From NCBI GenBank assembly GCA_030035585.1, contig CM057460.1, forward strand, positions 127,704,714 to 127,768,713: a stretch of 64,000 bases of DNA, given 5' to 3'. The notes below the pieces were generated by a model. That model did not search any database. It was given only the letters and a program-made list of their open reading frames with translations, and had not been told where the DNA came from. The position numbers and the translations under genes are program-made. This DNA is from Dugong dugon. Lineage: Eukaryota > Chordata > Mammalia > Sirenia > Dugongidae. This document shows, in pieces, positions 45,487 to 56,878 of the stretch (positions are counted from its first letter, which is position 1; the number at the start of each line of letters is the position of its first letter).

Positions 45487-45682
45487 TGCTCCTTCTGAGA
45501 CCTTAACATCCATAATTCTATCAACAGTCTCTTCAAGGTCAACAGTTTGAACCCCCCAGACACGCCATGGAAGAAAGATGTGGCAGTCTGTAGAAATTAC
45601 AGCCTTGGAAACCCTACAGGGAAGTTCTACTGTATTGTATAGGGTCACTATGAGTTAGAAGCAGCTTAGCAGAAATGGGTTT

Positions 45683-46994
45683 TGGGGCCTAGACACCTCT
45701 GTTCATCTATAGTGGAGTATTGCCCTTTGGCAACTGCATTTAAGGTTGCCAGAACTTCTGATTTTTCAGGACATGAGAAATTCAGATTTTTATGTGGATC
45801 TCTTAATTATTAAGCATTGGCAATAGTATTTTTAAGACATTGTTGTAGCACAAATGAAAGATACATATGAAATGTCAGGTCGTAACCTTGGTTTAAGAAT
45901 TCAGATGTGTTTATAACATTAGTAGCCTTGGCTCTCTGTCTCTGGGAAACATATCTTTGATGGGACTAAGTACCTGGACCTCCAGGATTAACTGAAGGGC
46001 AAAGGCTCCTCTTTCCTTTGGCGAAAGGAGAGGTAGACACTGGTACTAAAAACTCACATCCTACTCCTCCTGCCTTGGACTTCTGGCAAGGAGCTAGTAT
46101 TCCTAGGTGCTAAAGCTATGTTAGATTCCTAATATAGAATTTAAATAAGAAGTCTTTTTAATCTCTGAAAAATTGGAGACCAAAGAATTCTACAACAAGA
46201 CAGACTGTCATAGCCAGAGTTTGACAGATTATAGGTGATCATAGATTACCGGTTTTCCACTGAGATGCCAATTGTAAAAATGGCATAGCAGCAGCATCTG
46301 AACTCCTGTAACTTCACAAGGGAGAAGGAGAATCAAAATCAAAAGCCCAGAGCTGATTCCTATGAGGCAGACGTCAGACATACTTCCTCTCTCCAAATTT
46401 TTTACCAATTCTGACACCAACAGTCCCTCCCATGACACTCTCTTCTCTGCTGAGTTTGAAAATTTGTTGCAATGGCCACCAGTACCCAGAGGCACCCTAC
46501 TCCATCATGAAGCCTCAGTTTGAAGGCCCTCAGCTCTAGCTCCGTGGATCAGCAAACCTAGCTCCATCAAGTGCCCGGAGGCATCCTACTCTGTCAGCAA
46601 TCCTCCAGCCCGAACGTGCTCAGCTTTCTTGCTGCTCACCACGCCATCTCCTGCCAGTCTCCTGGTTCGGCTGCCGCCATATCTCTGCCACTGCTTCTCA
46701 TCATCTCTGGTGTTACAGCTCTCCCTCTCTGTCTTCTGCATTACAGTTCCTACTCTCTCTCTCAGTGTCTCCCTTAAATCCTAGCGATGGCAAAACTAAC
46801 CAATCCCCTCATTAGTGTTCTGTACCTCTCATTTGCATAAACCCACCCAGTCAATTGGTGGGAATTACAGAGGCTATGGCTACAAAGGCCATATTAAGTA
46901 ATTCATTGCACCACACCAATTAACTCCTGACACTTTCACAACCTTAACAGTTCACAGAAGCTTTCCATGTGCATCATGTCATTAGCCCCTCATG
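45683..46994. other. No recognised gene; possible unclassified repeat
   Basis: 46220-46960 has a composition unlike its flanks (CTCTCTCTC-rich, with ACTCTGTCAGCAATCC and TGGCAAAACTAACC). It could be part of an ERV or lineage repeat seen once here. No motif supports a firm call. Confidence 0.35.
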
Positions 46995-47574
46995 TGTTGT
47001 TGTTATGGTTGTCATTAGGTGCCATTGAGTTGTCCCCAACTCATGGTGACCTTGTACACAGTGGAACAAAACACTGCCTGGTCCTGTGCTATTCTAATGA
47101 TCTGTGGTGGATAGGACCATTGTGATCCACAGGGCTTTCATTGGCTGATTTTTGGAAGTAGCTGGTAAGGTCCCTGTTTTCTAGTCTGTCTTAGTCTGGA
47201 AGTTCCACTGAAACCTATTCAGCATCATAGAACCAAAAAAAAAAAAAAAAAATCACAAAACCCACTGTTGTCGAGTTGATTCCAACTGATAGCGATCCTA
47301 TAGGACAGAGTAGAACTGCCCCATAGGGTTTCCAAGGCTGTATTTTTACACAAACAGAGGGGTATGGTGGGTTTGAATTCCCCAAATTTTGGTTAGCAAG
47401 TGAGCACTTTAACCACTGTGCCACCAACTTTCCTTATTCAGCATCACAGAAACATGCAAGTCTTCGCTGACAAGGTGGATGTTGGCTATGCATGAGGTGC
47501 AATGACAAGGAATTGAACACAGATTTCCTGAATGATTGGTGAGAATTCTACCACTGCCCATCATATCTAGAAAG
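46995..47574 (-). repeat. tRNA-Gly/RTE-type SINE (type C), split by an AfroSINE
   Basis: Best copy of the type. Left end (46995-47095) equals the complement of the RTE 3' tail: GTCATTAGGTGCCATTGAG, CAAAACACTGCCTGGTCC. The middle has GGGCTTTCATTGGCTG. The right end (47485-47574), read on the minus strand, is tRNA-Gly-like: GGCAGTGGTAGAATTCTCAC then GTTCAATTCCTTGTCATTGC. The AfroSINE at 47233-47434 interrupts it. Confidence 0.9.
47233..47434 (-). repeat. AfroSINE inserted in a type C SINE
   Basis: Reverse copy from an A-run and CCCACTGTTGTCGAGTTGAT to TGCCACCAACTTTCC. Target-site duplication of 17 bp, TATTCAGCATCATAGAA (47216-47232) and TATTCAGCATCACAGAA (47435-47451), one mismatch. Confidence 0.96.
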
Positions 47575-47908
47575 GGAAATAGTATCATCTCTCTATTACA
47601 AATAAGTAAATTGAGATTCACCAAAATGAATTGATCAAGTAAGTTTACATGGCTGGTAAGAACTGACTCAGCTGAGATCATCAAATCATCCAACCTTTTC
47701 CTGAGGGTCACTCACTATGTGGTCCAGTTCTCTTGCTTAACTCTCACCAGACCATGCATGGGGGAACCATTCAATGACATAACCCTAATTGAAAAGGTAA
47801 GATTTTACTTAGCCAAATTATTATTTTTGACAACTGTTACCATATAAGTGTCTGCAGAGAGAGTGTAAAATTAGATTACTAACTGAAAAAGCAAATTCAA
47901 CCAATGAC
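47575..47908. other. No recognised feature
   Basis: Unique sequence. Confidence 0.5.
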
Positions 47909-48060
47909 AGGGCCTGGTTAAGCTCTCAGGCTGCTAAACAAAAGATTGGCAGTTTGAATCCATCAGCTGCTCCTTGGAAATACTATGGGGCATTTCTACT
48001 CTGTCCTATAGGGTCATTATGAGTTGGAATCGACTTGAAGGCAACGGGTTTTGTTTTTTT
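47909..48060 (+). repeat. AfroSINE, head-deleted
   Basis: Sense copy missing part of the head (AGGGCCTGGTTAAGCTCTC), with CTCTGTCCTATAGGGTCATT and CTTGAAGGCAACGGG. Confidence 0.9.
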
Positions 48061-48270
48061 AATTTTACTTATATTTCACAGGGTATATGATAGTTAAATT
48101 ATATTAACATAAACACTGATCTTACTATCATCATTGATTAGGAGTCATCTCATAGTTAACAAGCAAATGTAACATTTTGGCTAAAAAAATAAAATAAAAT
48201 AAAATTCTCCATTAAAGAAATTTCTTAAATGTAGTTTTTAAGTTTCTTTAGAGTCACAATGGCATATAAG

Positions 48271-48797
48271 GTGTGTCTTAGTTATCTAGTGCTGCTATAA
48301 TGGAAATACTACAACTTGATGGCTTTAACAAACAGAAATGTATTATCTCAGTCTAGGAGGCTAGAAGTCCAAATTCAGGGTGTCAGCTCCAGGGGAAGTC
48401 TTTCTCTCTCTGTCGGCTCTGGGGGAAAGTCCTTATCATCAATTTTCCCCTGGTCTAGGAGCTTTTCAGTGCAGGGACTCCAGGTCCAAACAATACTCTC
48501 CACTCCCAGTTCTTCTTGCTTGGTGGTAAAGAAGTCCCTATCCTCTCTGCTCAATTTTCTCTTTTATATCTCAGAGGAAATTGACTCAAGATACAATCTA
48601 ATCCTTAGATTGAGTCCTGTCTCTTTAACATAAATGTCTCTAATCCTGCCTCATTAACATCATAGAGGTAGGATTTATGACACATGGGAAAATCACATCA
48701 GATCACAAAATGGTGAACAACCACACAATACTGGGAATCATAGCCTAGCCAAGTTGACATACATTTTTGGGGGACAAAATTCAATCCATAAAGGGGG
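48271..48797 (-). mobile_element. MaLR-like LTR
   Basis: Reverse LTR from TGTCTTAGTTATCTAGTGCT to ATTTTTGGGGGACAAAATTC and AATCCATAAAG. Contains CCAAATTCAGGGTGTCAGC and GGTCTAGGAGCTTTTCAGTG. About 520 bp; a solo LTR, since no internal sequence adjoins. Confidence 0.82.
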
Positions 48798-48814
48798 ATT
48801 TCTATTTTCTTTTA

Positions 48815-48985
48815 GTGGTTTTCAAACTTTAGTATGCATATATATCACCAAGGGATCTTATTAAAATGCAGATTCTGATGAGGAGGCTTGGGGTGAGGCA
48901 TGAGAGTCTTAATTTCTAACAAGCACCTGGGTGATGCTGCTGCTGCTGCTGATGGGTGGACCACGTTGGGAGTGACAAAGTTCTG
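48815..48985 (-). mobile_element. MER20 (hAT-Charlie MITE)
   Basis: AGTGGTTTTCAAACTTTAGT at the left end, TAATTTCTAACAAGCACCTG and GGTGATGCTGCTGCTGCTGC, then TGGACCACGTTGGGAGTG. Nearly complete with expected MER20 order. A (TGC)5 run at about 48938-48952 is internal. Confidence 0.85.
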
Positions 48986-49894
48986 TAGCTCTCTGAGGGC
49001 ATGCTAACTTAGGAGCCAATCCGTTCCCCCATTACATGTGGATATTTACAATCTGTTTTAAGGAAATGGTTGAAAATCAAGTCAGTTCTAGAGTTTTTGT
49101 TTTGTTTTTTGCTTTAATAATATGTAACTTCAATCAAATTGTATTTAAATCACTTACAATAGGATTGCTATATGACAAATCAGCTGACTGCTCATTTTAC
49201 CATTTCTATGAATGTCTTAGGACTCACATTCTCTAATTTCATAACTTCAAGGACCTTTTCATTGTTGTTGTCTAAACTCATTCCCGTACTCCACACAATT
49301 TTGCCTTGTTTCACCATTTTCTCCCACAGTGAGTAAGCCCCTTCTTTCATTTTTATGGTTACCTGAAGATGGTTATGGACTGTGATCTCATTCCCTGCTG
49401 AATCTCCTCTTTTCTAGGCCATAAAGGCTTAGTTGCAGTCTTCTCTTGTGCTTTATATTCCTAGCCTTTGTTACATGTTTTCAGTCACTTACGTATTTTT
49501 ATTAGAGTTCCCTAAATAGGGGAGGGAGTGAAGAGAAGGTTGAGTATAAATGAGAGCTATGCCGATTTAGTCCTCCAAGGGCTATTTCCCAGGGAGGCGG
49601 AGGCATAGCAGGAAATGGGGCAGTAATTGAGTAGATAGAGCTGTGTCCTCTTTTTGCAGCCCAGTCCCTGAGTACTCCTCCCATTGATTGTCCATATTCC
49701 CAGAAGCACAGAGTGCACTCCTTATGCCCAAAGACATCTATTTTATGGCCCACTTCTCCACTATGATTCTTTAGGGTCTTAAAATCTCTCTAGCCTATTT
49801 TGAATAATGAAGTAAGCAAATACATCCTTCAATGTTTGTAGGTACTTTACTTGTGCATATGTAAAATACAATCCAGCAGAAGATGCCACTTGTA
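48986..49894. other. No recognised feature
   Basis: Unique-looking sequence. An 83-codon minus frame at 49502-49753 is moderately protein-like but matches nothing I know. Confidence 0.45.
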
Positions 49895-50275
49895 TCACAG
49901 GGTTCAACCAGAGAAACAGAAACAACAGGATATATACAGTAAGAAATTATTGCAAGGAATTGACTTATGCAGTTTTGGGGGCTAGTTAGGCAAGTCTGAA
50001 ATCCACAGGGCAGGCTGTCAGGAAGGGCACGCTGAATTGCTTGGATATGAGCTGATGCTGCAGCCCAAAGGCAGAATTTCTTCTTCTAGGAAGCCTTGGT
50101 TCTGCTTATAAAGTCTTTCAACTGATTGAAACAATACCACCCAGATTATCTAAAATAATCTCCCCTACTTAATGTCAACTGATTTTGTATTTTAATACAG
50201 TATGCCTTTCTAGCAATACCTACATTAGTGTTGGAATAACTGGTTTAGCTGAGTTGACAAGACCATTACACTGAC
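49895..50275 (+). repeat. Ancient mammalian repeat, class uncertain
   Basis: GGTTCAACCAGAGAAACAGA, AAGGAATTGACTTATGCAGT, GTCTGAAATCCACAGGGC and TCTTTCAACTGATTGAAAC follow the order of a common old mammalian repeat (L1M-like 3' or LTR). I could not fix its class. Confidence 0.5.
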
Positions 50276-50334
50276 CATCACCAGACACATGTACCTTTTG
50301 CTTGGATTTTATTATTTAAGGTGTCAAGCCAATT

Positions 50335-50816
50335 GTCTTAGTCATCTAGTGCGGCTACAACAGAAATACCACAAGTGGACGGTTTTAACGAAGAGAAGTT
50401 TATTTCCTCACAGTCAAAGCAGGCTAAAAGTCCAAATTCAGGGTGTCAGCTCCAGGGGAAGGCTTTTTCTCTCTGTTGGCCTTCTTGTCTTCGGTGTTCC
50501 CCCGGACTAGGAGCTTCTCGGCGCAGGAACCTCGGTCCAAAGGACATGCTCTGCTCCCGGCACTGCTTTCTTAATGGTTTGAGGTCCCCCTGTCTCACTG
50601 CTCACTTCTGTCTTTTACATCTCAAGAGACTGCCTCAGGACACAATCCAGTCCTGTAGATCAGGTCCTGCCTTACTAACACAAGTGCCAACCATCCTCCC
50701 TCATTAATATCATAGAGGCAGGTTTACTACATACAGGAAAATCACACAGTACCAGGAATCATAGCATAGCCAAATTGATACACACATTTTTGGGGGGACG
50801 TAATTCAAACCATGAC
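50335..50816 (-). mobile_element. MaLR-like LTR
   Basis: Reverse LTR from TGTCTTAGTCATCTAGTGCG to TTTTTGGGGGGACGTAATTC and AACCATGACG. Same family as 48271, with CAGCTCCAGGGGAAGGC and GGAACCTCGGTCCAAAGGAC. Solo LTR. Confidence 0.82.
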
Positions 50817-52394
50817 GCCAATTATCTATTATCATTTTAACGATACCCTGGTGTAGAATAAGCAATCCTTCTCTTCTGCTAAATGGTGGTTATGGTTTTC
50901 TTTCTGGGGCTTGGCCCATTCCCCCTGGGTAGGTGCCCCTGCCCAGTTGTGCAGAGAATCTTGACCCTTGCATAGTGCTGTGGTTCCCTGCATCTCCATG
51001 GTCACAGGCCTAGGCCATAGCAACCGGTGAAACCATGAATTAAGGGAATGTTCCTCAAACTTTAGTTATTTTCACATTTTATTTTTTCATGTCTACTTGC
51101 CATTATTATTTACTTCCAAATAAATTATCTATCCTCCCAGTTTTGACCGCATGGAAGATTGAGGTAATGAGGAACAATATCTTACTAACATGCCCAAAAT
51201 TCTGTATAAAAAAGCCATGTTTTTAAAAAAGGCTTGACGGTCAAAGCATCAAACATGTGAATTGATGCTAAGGCAGCTCAGAGGATCTTAGCTCTAAATA
51301 TGAGTCCTAAAAGCAAGGGGCTGGAATTACGTCAGGAACAGCAGACGTGGCCTCCCATCTCCAGGAGGCAGGCTTATATAAAGATAGGATCCTAGAAGAG
51401 CTCTCCCTTCAGGGCAAGAACATTTCTCTAACTAACTAAGAGAAGACAAGAAAACACTAGGAAAAAATAATTCCCACGTGAAACCCAACTTTTTATTATA
51501 TCTATTAAGCAAAAACGAACAAACAAAAAATCTTCTAAGTATTTAAATTCTCCTAATGATTAAAATGTTCACATTTGAAAAACTCTTGCATACATAAACA
51601 TTTAAACATTGATTTTAATCAATTTTTCCAAAACCTTTCTAAAAAATTCACAAGTCTAGTGTGTTTCATTCTCCTCAATGTTTCAGACATTTTATGAATA
51701 ACATACACACATTCTTGAGCAATGATTACAAAACACAGTGATATCCCTAATCTTTACCAATTAAAAACGTTCTGAAGGAAAAAAAAAGCCTTTTGATACT
51801 TTTGAGTTTGACTTATTTTGTCAGTGTTTTGAATCTTATGTTTTCTTGGGATTACAGTAATCTTTTCCATTCTTCCAAAGGGGGAAAATTCATCCAACAC
51901 TAGAAAGGTTGCGGGTTCTGTGTCAATGAACAATGGATTTCTTAGATATGTAAACTCAAGCCAGTGCTTAAGCATGGGCTTCCTCTGAGAGTCAACGGTG
52001 ACTTGTTCTCTCAATGGGATTTTCATGATTATATTTTCTTTTATAACAAGGTACTCTCCTTTTGGCCAACACTCTTGGTCTTAGGATGTTTGGCCTCAGT
52101 TTATAATATAATTCAGAATGGTAATGGTTTATTAGGATCATGCAGAATTTTATCTCCCAGGAAACGAGAGGTTGAGTATATACAGCGAGGTTACCTCTGT
52201 GTATTTGACTAATCATCTTTCCATTTTGAACTCTCTTTCTCTCAGGATATTACATGAGAATAGGCTGTTCCTCTTTTAGCTAACTTGCTGGTTTCTGTAC
52301 TCACCCTTCTCTACTTATTACATGTGTAGGGAAAAAAAAAGCTTATCTTCATTATAAAATAACTTGTTATTACTAAAAAATAGATTGCCTACCG
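50817..52394. other. No recognised feature
   Basis: Unique sequence. Open frames at 51754-52216 (minus) show no recognisable protein and no exon borders I trust. Confidence 0.5.
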
Positions 52395-52602
52395 AGTCAA
52401 TAACCCATTTCCATCAAATCAACTCTGACTCATAGCAACCCTACGTGACAGAGTAGAACTGCCCCATAGGGTTTCCAAGGCTGTAAATCTTTACAGAAGC
52501 AGACTGTCACGTCTTTCTTCCACAGAGCAGCTGGTGAGTTCATACCACCAACCCCTCAGTTAGCTGCCAACCACTTTAACCACTGGGACACCAGGGCACC
52601 TT
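52395..52602 (-). repeat. AfroSINE, long form
   Basis: Reverse copy from GAGTCAATAACCCATTTCC through GGCTGTAAATCTTTACAGAA to GACACCAGGGCACC. Confidence 0.93.
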
Positions 52603-53639
52603 ATGGAGGCAATAGTCTCTAGTAATTAAACATAATAGTAAAAAAAAAAAAAGCAACTAAACATATCTTCTTCTATTCTTCTCTAGTGTTATACGTTCTT
52701 TTGGGTAAACTTTTCTCTTTTTGAGTATTATTTTCAATTTATTTTTTTAATAGACTCTACTTTTCATCTACGCTACCTCTTTTACTTAGCTATAATGACT
52801 TGCTCTTTTTTGTTACTTTGTTAGAACTTGGCCAAAAGTGCATTCTGTGCACCGACTCTACTACCCCAGACACTTTTGAAATCCTCACCTTTCTGGCAAA
52901 AAAAACATGTTCTGGGCTCATATCGATTATTTCCTGTGCCAAGGCAAGGACTCTCCTAGTCTGCAAGGAGCTGTATTTCCTTTTAATGGAGAATAATATT
53001 TAAAGACCAAAAATCTATGCTCTAGGGATGCACATCAGGTGCTTCTCCTGAGAACAGTAGGTGGGAAGATGACATGAGTATAGGCTGCTTTAGTGACGGA
53101 GCTGTAAAATACATTTATCTAAAATCGTGAGTGTATGTTGATTCTTCCTATTTAAATCTAGGATCACTAATTCATTTTTTTCTATGTTGTTTTAATATAA
53201 TTAGTTTAAAATGTAATTTCTCTACAACATGACTTCTGAAGTTTTTAACTTTTCACGAAAATCGTGATTGTACCTTTTCCTTTCCTTTAATCTTTTGTCT
53301 AATTAAACTTCTCCCATTCTATAGTCATTTTATTGTCAAAGAGAATATCAGTTTGAGATAGGAATTTAAATAAGTGACCTAGAATGCAGCACAGAGAGAC
53401 AAACTAAACATATGAAAGAGATATTACGGGATTGAAGGCACGATAGACTGAGAATTCCCAAACTTCTCTAGTGGAAACTATAAAAAGAGAGAATAGTAGG
53501 AACCAGTGAGAAGCATACATTTAATAGATGAAGGCTGAGAAGTTTCAAAATGGATGAATGGCATAGCTTTCAAGTTGTTAAAAAGGGAATTTTTCTTGGG
53601 TAGACCAGATGTAATCAGGTAAAAAAGCCTTCAAAGAGG
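52603..53639. other. No recognised feature
   Basis: Unique AT-rich sequence. Confidence 0.5.
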
Positions 53640-54008
53640 GGCTGGGCCCTTTCTGAAGAGAAAGATTTTCTTCTGCTGTCTTTGCAGAAGCAAATGTCCA
53701 TGTTGTGAACTCCTCCCATTTGTTAGGGAATGGCGAGTGGCCTTTAGGACCTGAGGGTGGCCCCTAGTCAACAGCCAGCAAGAAAATGGGGACTCAGCCA
53801 TATAGCTCCATGGAAATGAATTCTGCAGACAAATTGAAGGGGCGTGGTAGTGGATTTTCCCAGTCAAACCTCTGATAAGTACTCAGTCCTGGCCTCACCC
53901 GCATTGTAGCCGTGTCCAGACTCCTGAACCACGGAAACTGTGAAATAAAAATTGTGTTGTTTTACACCACTAAATTTGTTGTAATTTATGATGCAGCAAT
54001 AGAAAACT
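53640..54008 (+). repeat. Ancient LTR-like repeat
   Basis: Begins TGAAGAGAAAGATTTTCTTC, then AGTGGCCTTTAGGACCTGAG, GGTGGCCCCTAGTCAACAGC, ACCACGGAAACTGTGAAATA, TGTTGTTTTACACCAC and a terminal GCAGCAATAGAAAACTAATA. This is a common old mammalian repeat with an LTR-like polyadenylation end. It contains the source copy of the 76-bp duplicated segment. Confidence 0.6.
53781..53856 (+). repeat. 76-bp direct repeat, copy 1
   Basis: Identical to 56879-56954 except at two positions; the first 63 bases are identical. It fits the order of its host repeat, so it is the likely source. Confidence 0.95.
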
Positions 54009-54072
54009 AATACACATACATTGATAAAGTTGTATGGTCTAGTGGTATAGGCATATTGGGCCATCTCGTCTG

Positions 54073-54592
54073 TCATGGATTGAATTATGTCCCCCCAAGA
54101 GAGTGTGTATCAATTTGGCTGGACCATGATTCCCAGTATTGTGTGGTTGTCCTCCATTTTGTGATTGTAATTTTAAGTTAAAGAGGATTAGGGTGGGATT
54201 GTATAACACCCTTACTGAGGTCACATCCCTGTTTCAACGTAAAGGAGGTTTCCCTAGGGTGTGGCCTGCACCACGTTTTTCTTACAAGAGATAAAAGGAA
54301 AGGGAAGTAAACAGAGAGTTGGAGACTTCATACCACCAGAAAGCAGTGCTGGGAGGAGAGCACATCCTTTGGACCTGAGGTTCCTGCACTGAGATGCTCC
54401 CAGACCAAGGGAAGACCAATGCATCACAAGGGCCTTCCTCCAGAACCGACACAGAGAGAAAGCTTCCCCCTGGAGCTGGCGCCCTGAATTTGGGCTTCTA
54501 GCCTACTGGAATGGAGAGAATAAACTTCTCTTTGTTAAAGTCACCCACTTGTGGTATTTCTGTTACAGCAGCACTAGATAACTAAGACACCC
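54073..54592 (+). mobile_element. MaLR-like LTR, sense copy
   Basis: About 520 bp from TGTCATGGATTGAATTATGT to CAGCACTAGATAACTAAGACA. Contains a GGAGAGAATAAACTTCTC polyadenylation region and CCTTTGGACCTGAGGTTCC. It is the reverse complement of the LTRs at 44.8, 48.3 and 50.3 kb and fixes the family's orientation. Solo LTR. Confidence 0.85.
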
Positions 54593-54689
54593 TCTAAAAT
54601 AAAGGACAAGTTATTATATCTTATAACTCTTGGATCTTTTTGGATGTTGGAGTCAGCATATACTATACTTGCAAGTGCTATTCTGATCA

Positions 54690-56065
54690 AATTTTTTTTT
54701 GAAATTTTATTGTGTTTTCAGTGAAAGTTTACACAGCAAATTAGGTTCCCATTTAACAATGTCTACACAAATTGTTCAGTGACATGAATTACATTTTTCA
54801 CAATGTGTCAGCTTTCTCATTGTTTCCATTCTGGTTGTTCCATTTCCAGTAATCTAGTTTCCCTGCCCCCTTACCTTCTCATCTCTGTGTTAGAGTAATT
54901 GTTGACTGTTTGGTTTTGTATAGATGATTTTTTAAAGGAGTGCAGTACTCACAGGTAATATTCTTTATTTTATGAGCCACTCTGTTATTTAGCTAAAAGG
55001 TAACCTCAGGGGATAGTTTTGGTTCAAGGTTTAAAGAGTATTTCAGGAAGATAATCTTGGGGAGTCCCACAGTCTCAACTGGACAAGTAAGTCTGGACTT
55101 TTTAAGAATTTGAGTTCTATTCCACATTTTCTCTCCTTCTGTCAGGATCCATCTCATATGGCCCTCATCAGAACAGTCATTAGTGGTATCCTGGCACCAT
55201 CTAGTTCTTCTGGTCTCAAGGTAGGTGAGGCCATGGTTCATGTAGACTATTAGTCCTATAGACCAGTTTCTTCTCTGAGTCTTTGGTTTCCTTCTTTCTC
55301 TTTTGCTCCAGATGAGTAGAGACCAACAGATGTAACTTAGATGGCTGCTCTCATGTTTTTAAGACCCCATAAACTACTCACCACCAGGAAGTAGAACATA
55401 ATCTTTATGAACTATGTTATGTAAATTGACCAAGTTGTCCCATGACAAGGTTTCCAATCTCCCAACATCCTCTCTAGTATTTGTTGTGTTCTTTTTTCTT
55501 TTTTTTTTTAAATGAGTGCCATTTTAGCAGGGGTGAGATGGTACCTCATTATAGTTTTAATTTGCAACTCTAATGGCTAATGGTGGAGACGTGGTGGTGA
55601 AGTGGTTAAAAACTCAGCTGCTAACCAAAAGGTTGGCAGTTTGAATCTACCAACAGCTCCTTAAAAACCCTGTGGGGCAGTTCTACTCTGTCCTACAGGA
55701 CTGCTATGAGTCGGAATTGACTCAACAGTAATGGTTTTTTGTTTTTGTTTTTTTAATGGCTAATGACTGTGAGCATTTTTTCATGTGTTTGTTGGCCACT
55801 TGAATGTCCTCTTTGGTGAAGTGTCTGTTCATACTCTTTGCCCATTTTTTAACTGGATTGTTTTGTTGTTTTAATTAGCTTTTTGTTGTTGAGTTTTTGA
55901 AGTTTTCTATATATTTTAGAGATTAGACCCTTATCGAATATGTCATTCTTGAAGATTTTTTTCCCAGTATGTAGGTTGTCTTTTTATTCTTTTGATAAAG
56001 TCTTCTGAAGAGCATAAGTATTTAATTTTATGAGGTTCTGTTGTTCATACATTTGTAGTTACATT
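54690..56065 (-). mobile_element. Afrotherian-type L1 3' end joined to ORF2 remnant
   Basis: Left part (54690-55440) is the element of 20683 and 30479: GAAAGTTTACACAGCAAATT, CATCAGAACAGTCATTAGTG, GAACTATGTTATGTAAATTG. From 55457 it runs into the antisense L1 ORF2 end: CCAACATCCTCTCTAGTATT, GGTGAGATGGTACCTCATTA, TGTGAGCATTTTTTCATGTG, GACCCTTATCGAATATGTC. About 600 bp of ORF2 expected between the two parts seems missing. It carries a SINE. Confidence 0.82.
55583..55753 (+). repeat. AfroSINE, short form
   Basis: Sense copy from GTGGAGACGTGGTGGTGAAG to a T-rich tail. Perfect 12-bp target-site duplication TAATGGCTAATG (55571-55582 and 55754-55765). Inserted in L1 ORF2. Confidence 0.96.
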
Positions 56066-56878
56066 TTCTTTTTTATTCTTGAGTGATTCTCAAGGCTACC
56101 AGGTTAGAGCAAGGCCCAGATTAAGGACTCTGCAACAGGTGCAGGCTGTTGACCTACTTCTCTGTCTGTATTATCTAGCAGATCTGATGGTGATAGAGGT
56201 CTCCATTATGGATAAAGATGTCACGTGGAATCTCTGGAAAACTTCAGTGGGAGATTTGCAAGGTTCTGAAGTAAGGTCATGCCTTCTGTGAAAAAGAATT
56301 ACTCTTTGTTTAAAACACAGTTCTTGAAATACTTGGTCCTAGTAGAGACTGCGAGCCTGTCTATGGGATACCCTTTGTGTTTGCAAGCAGAGCTACCCAG
56401 CATGAGCTGTGTATTATCAGATGCAACAAGGCATAAGACCAGGGAAGTCAATAGCAATTTCATCATCTATTGTATGATGAAAATGCTACATTTGGAATCA
56501 GGCCTGGGTAGAATCATAAGACACCAATAAGCTATATAAAGACGTGGGCCAGATCTTTATGTCCTCTGCTTCTATAATACCAAACCCTCTTTATCAGGTC
56601 AAATATGATTTCATAAGGGGTTCTCTAAGACCAACTGATGGAGGAGAAAATGTGAGTCTGATTCACAGATGGTCTAGTACTTTGTACTAGTACCAGACTG
56701 ACATTAACCACTGCTACATTCCAGCCCCACTTTAGAACTAGTCCTATAGGATAAGTACAAAGGAAAATCTTCTCATTTGGCAGAGCTGTGAACAAACTAA
56801 TTGGCCATTCACTTTGTTTGGAGGGAAAAGAGGCTGGAGATAGGAATATAAACTATTAAATTTAAATCTATTTTTAAT

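Larger units (their letters stand above)
44776..45536 (-). mobile_element. MaLR-like LTR, with extra internal-type sequence
   Basis: Starts TGTCTTAGTTATCTAGTTTT and GCTATAACAGAAATAC, shared with 48271, 50335 and the sense copy at 54073. Past 45180 it departs from them (CAGCCTCTACCCACTACCC, TCCACATTTTAGGTATC) and resembles MaLR internal sequence. An 18-bp direct repeat CAACAGTCTCTTCAAGGT occurs at 45142-45159 and 45522-45539. Two tandem blocks are listed separately. Confidence 0.75.
44738..45682 (+). repeat. AfroSINE, long form, split by an LTR element
   Basis: Head GAGCCCTGGTGGAGCAGTGG at 44738-44775; body resumes at 45537 (GGTCAACAGTTTGAACC, AAATTACAGCCTTGG) and ends near 45682. The LTR element between is younger than the SINE. 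Confidence 0.88.

Noticed and set aside
45683-46994. Possible ERV internal region or gene exon
   Set aside because: Composition is unusual but no motif, LTR pair or protein similarity could be pointed to.
47485-47574. tRNA-Gly gene on the minus strand
   Set aside because: The sequence is tRNA-Gly-like but diverged and lies at the head of a repeated SINE with other copies in the window.
51754-52216. Two adjoining minus-strand open frames of 90 and 74 codons
   Set aside because: They look mildly protein-like, but the frames differ, have no splice signals I trust and match no protein I know.
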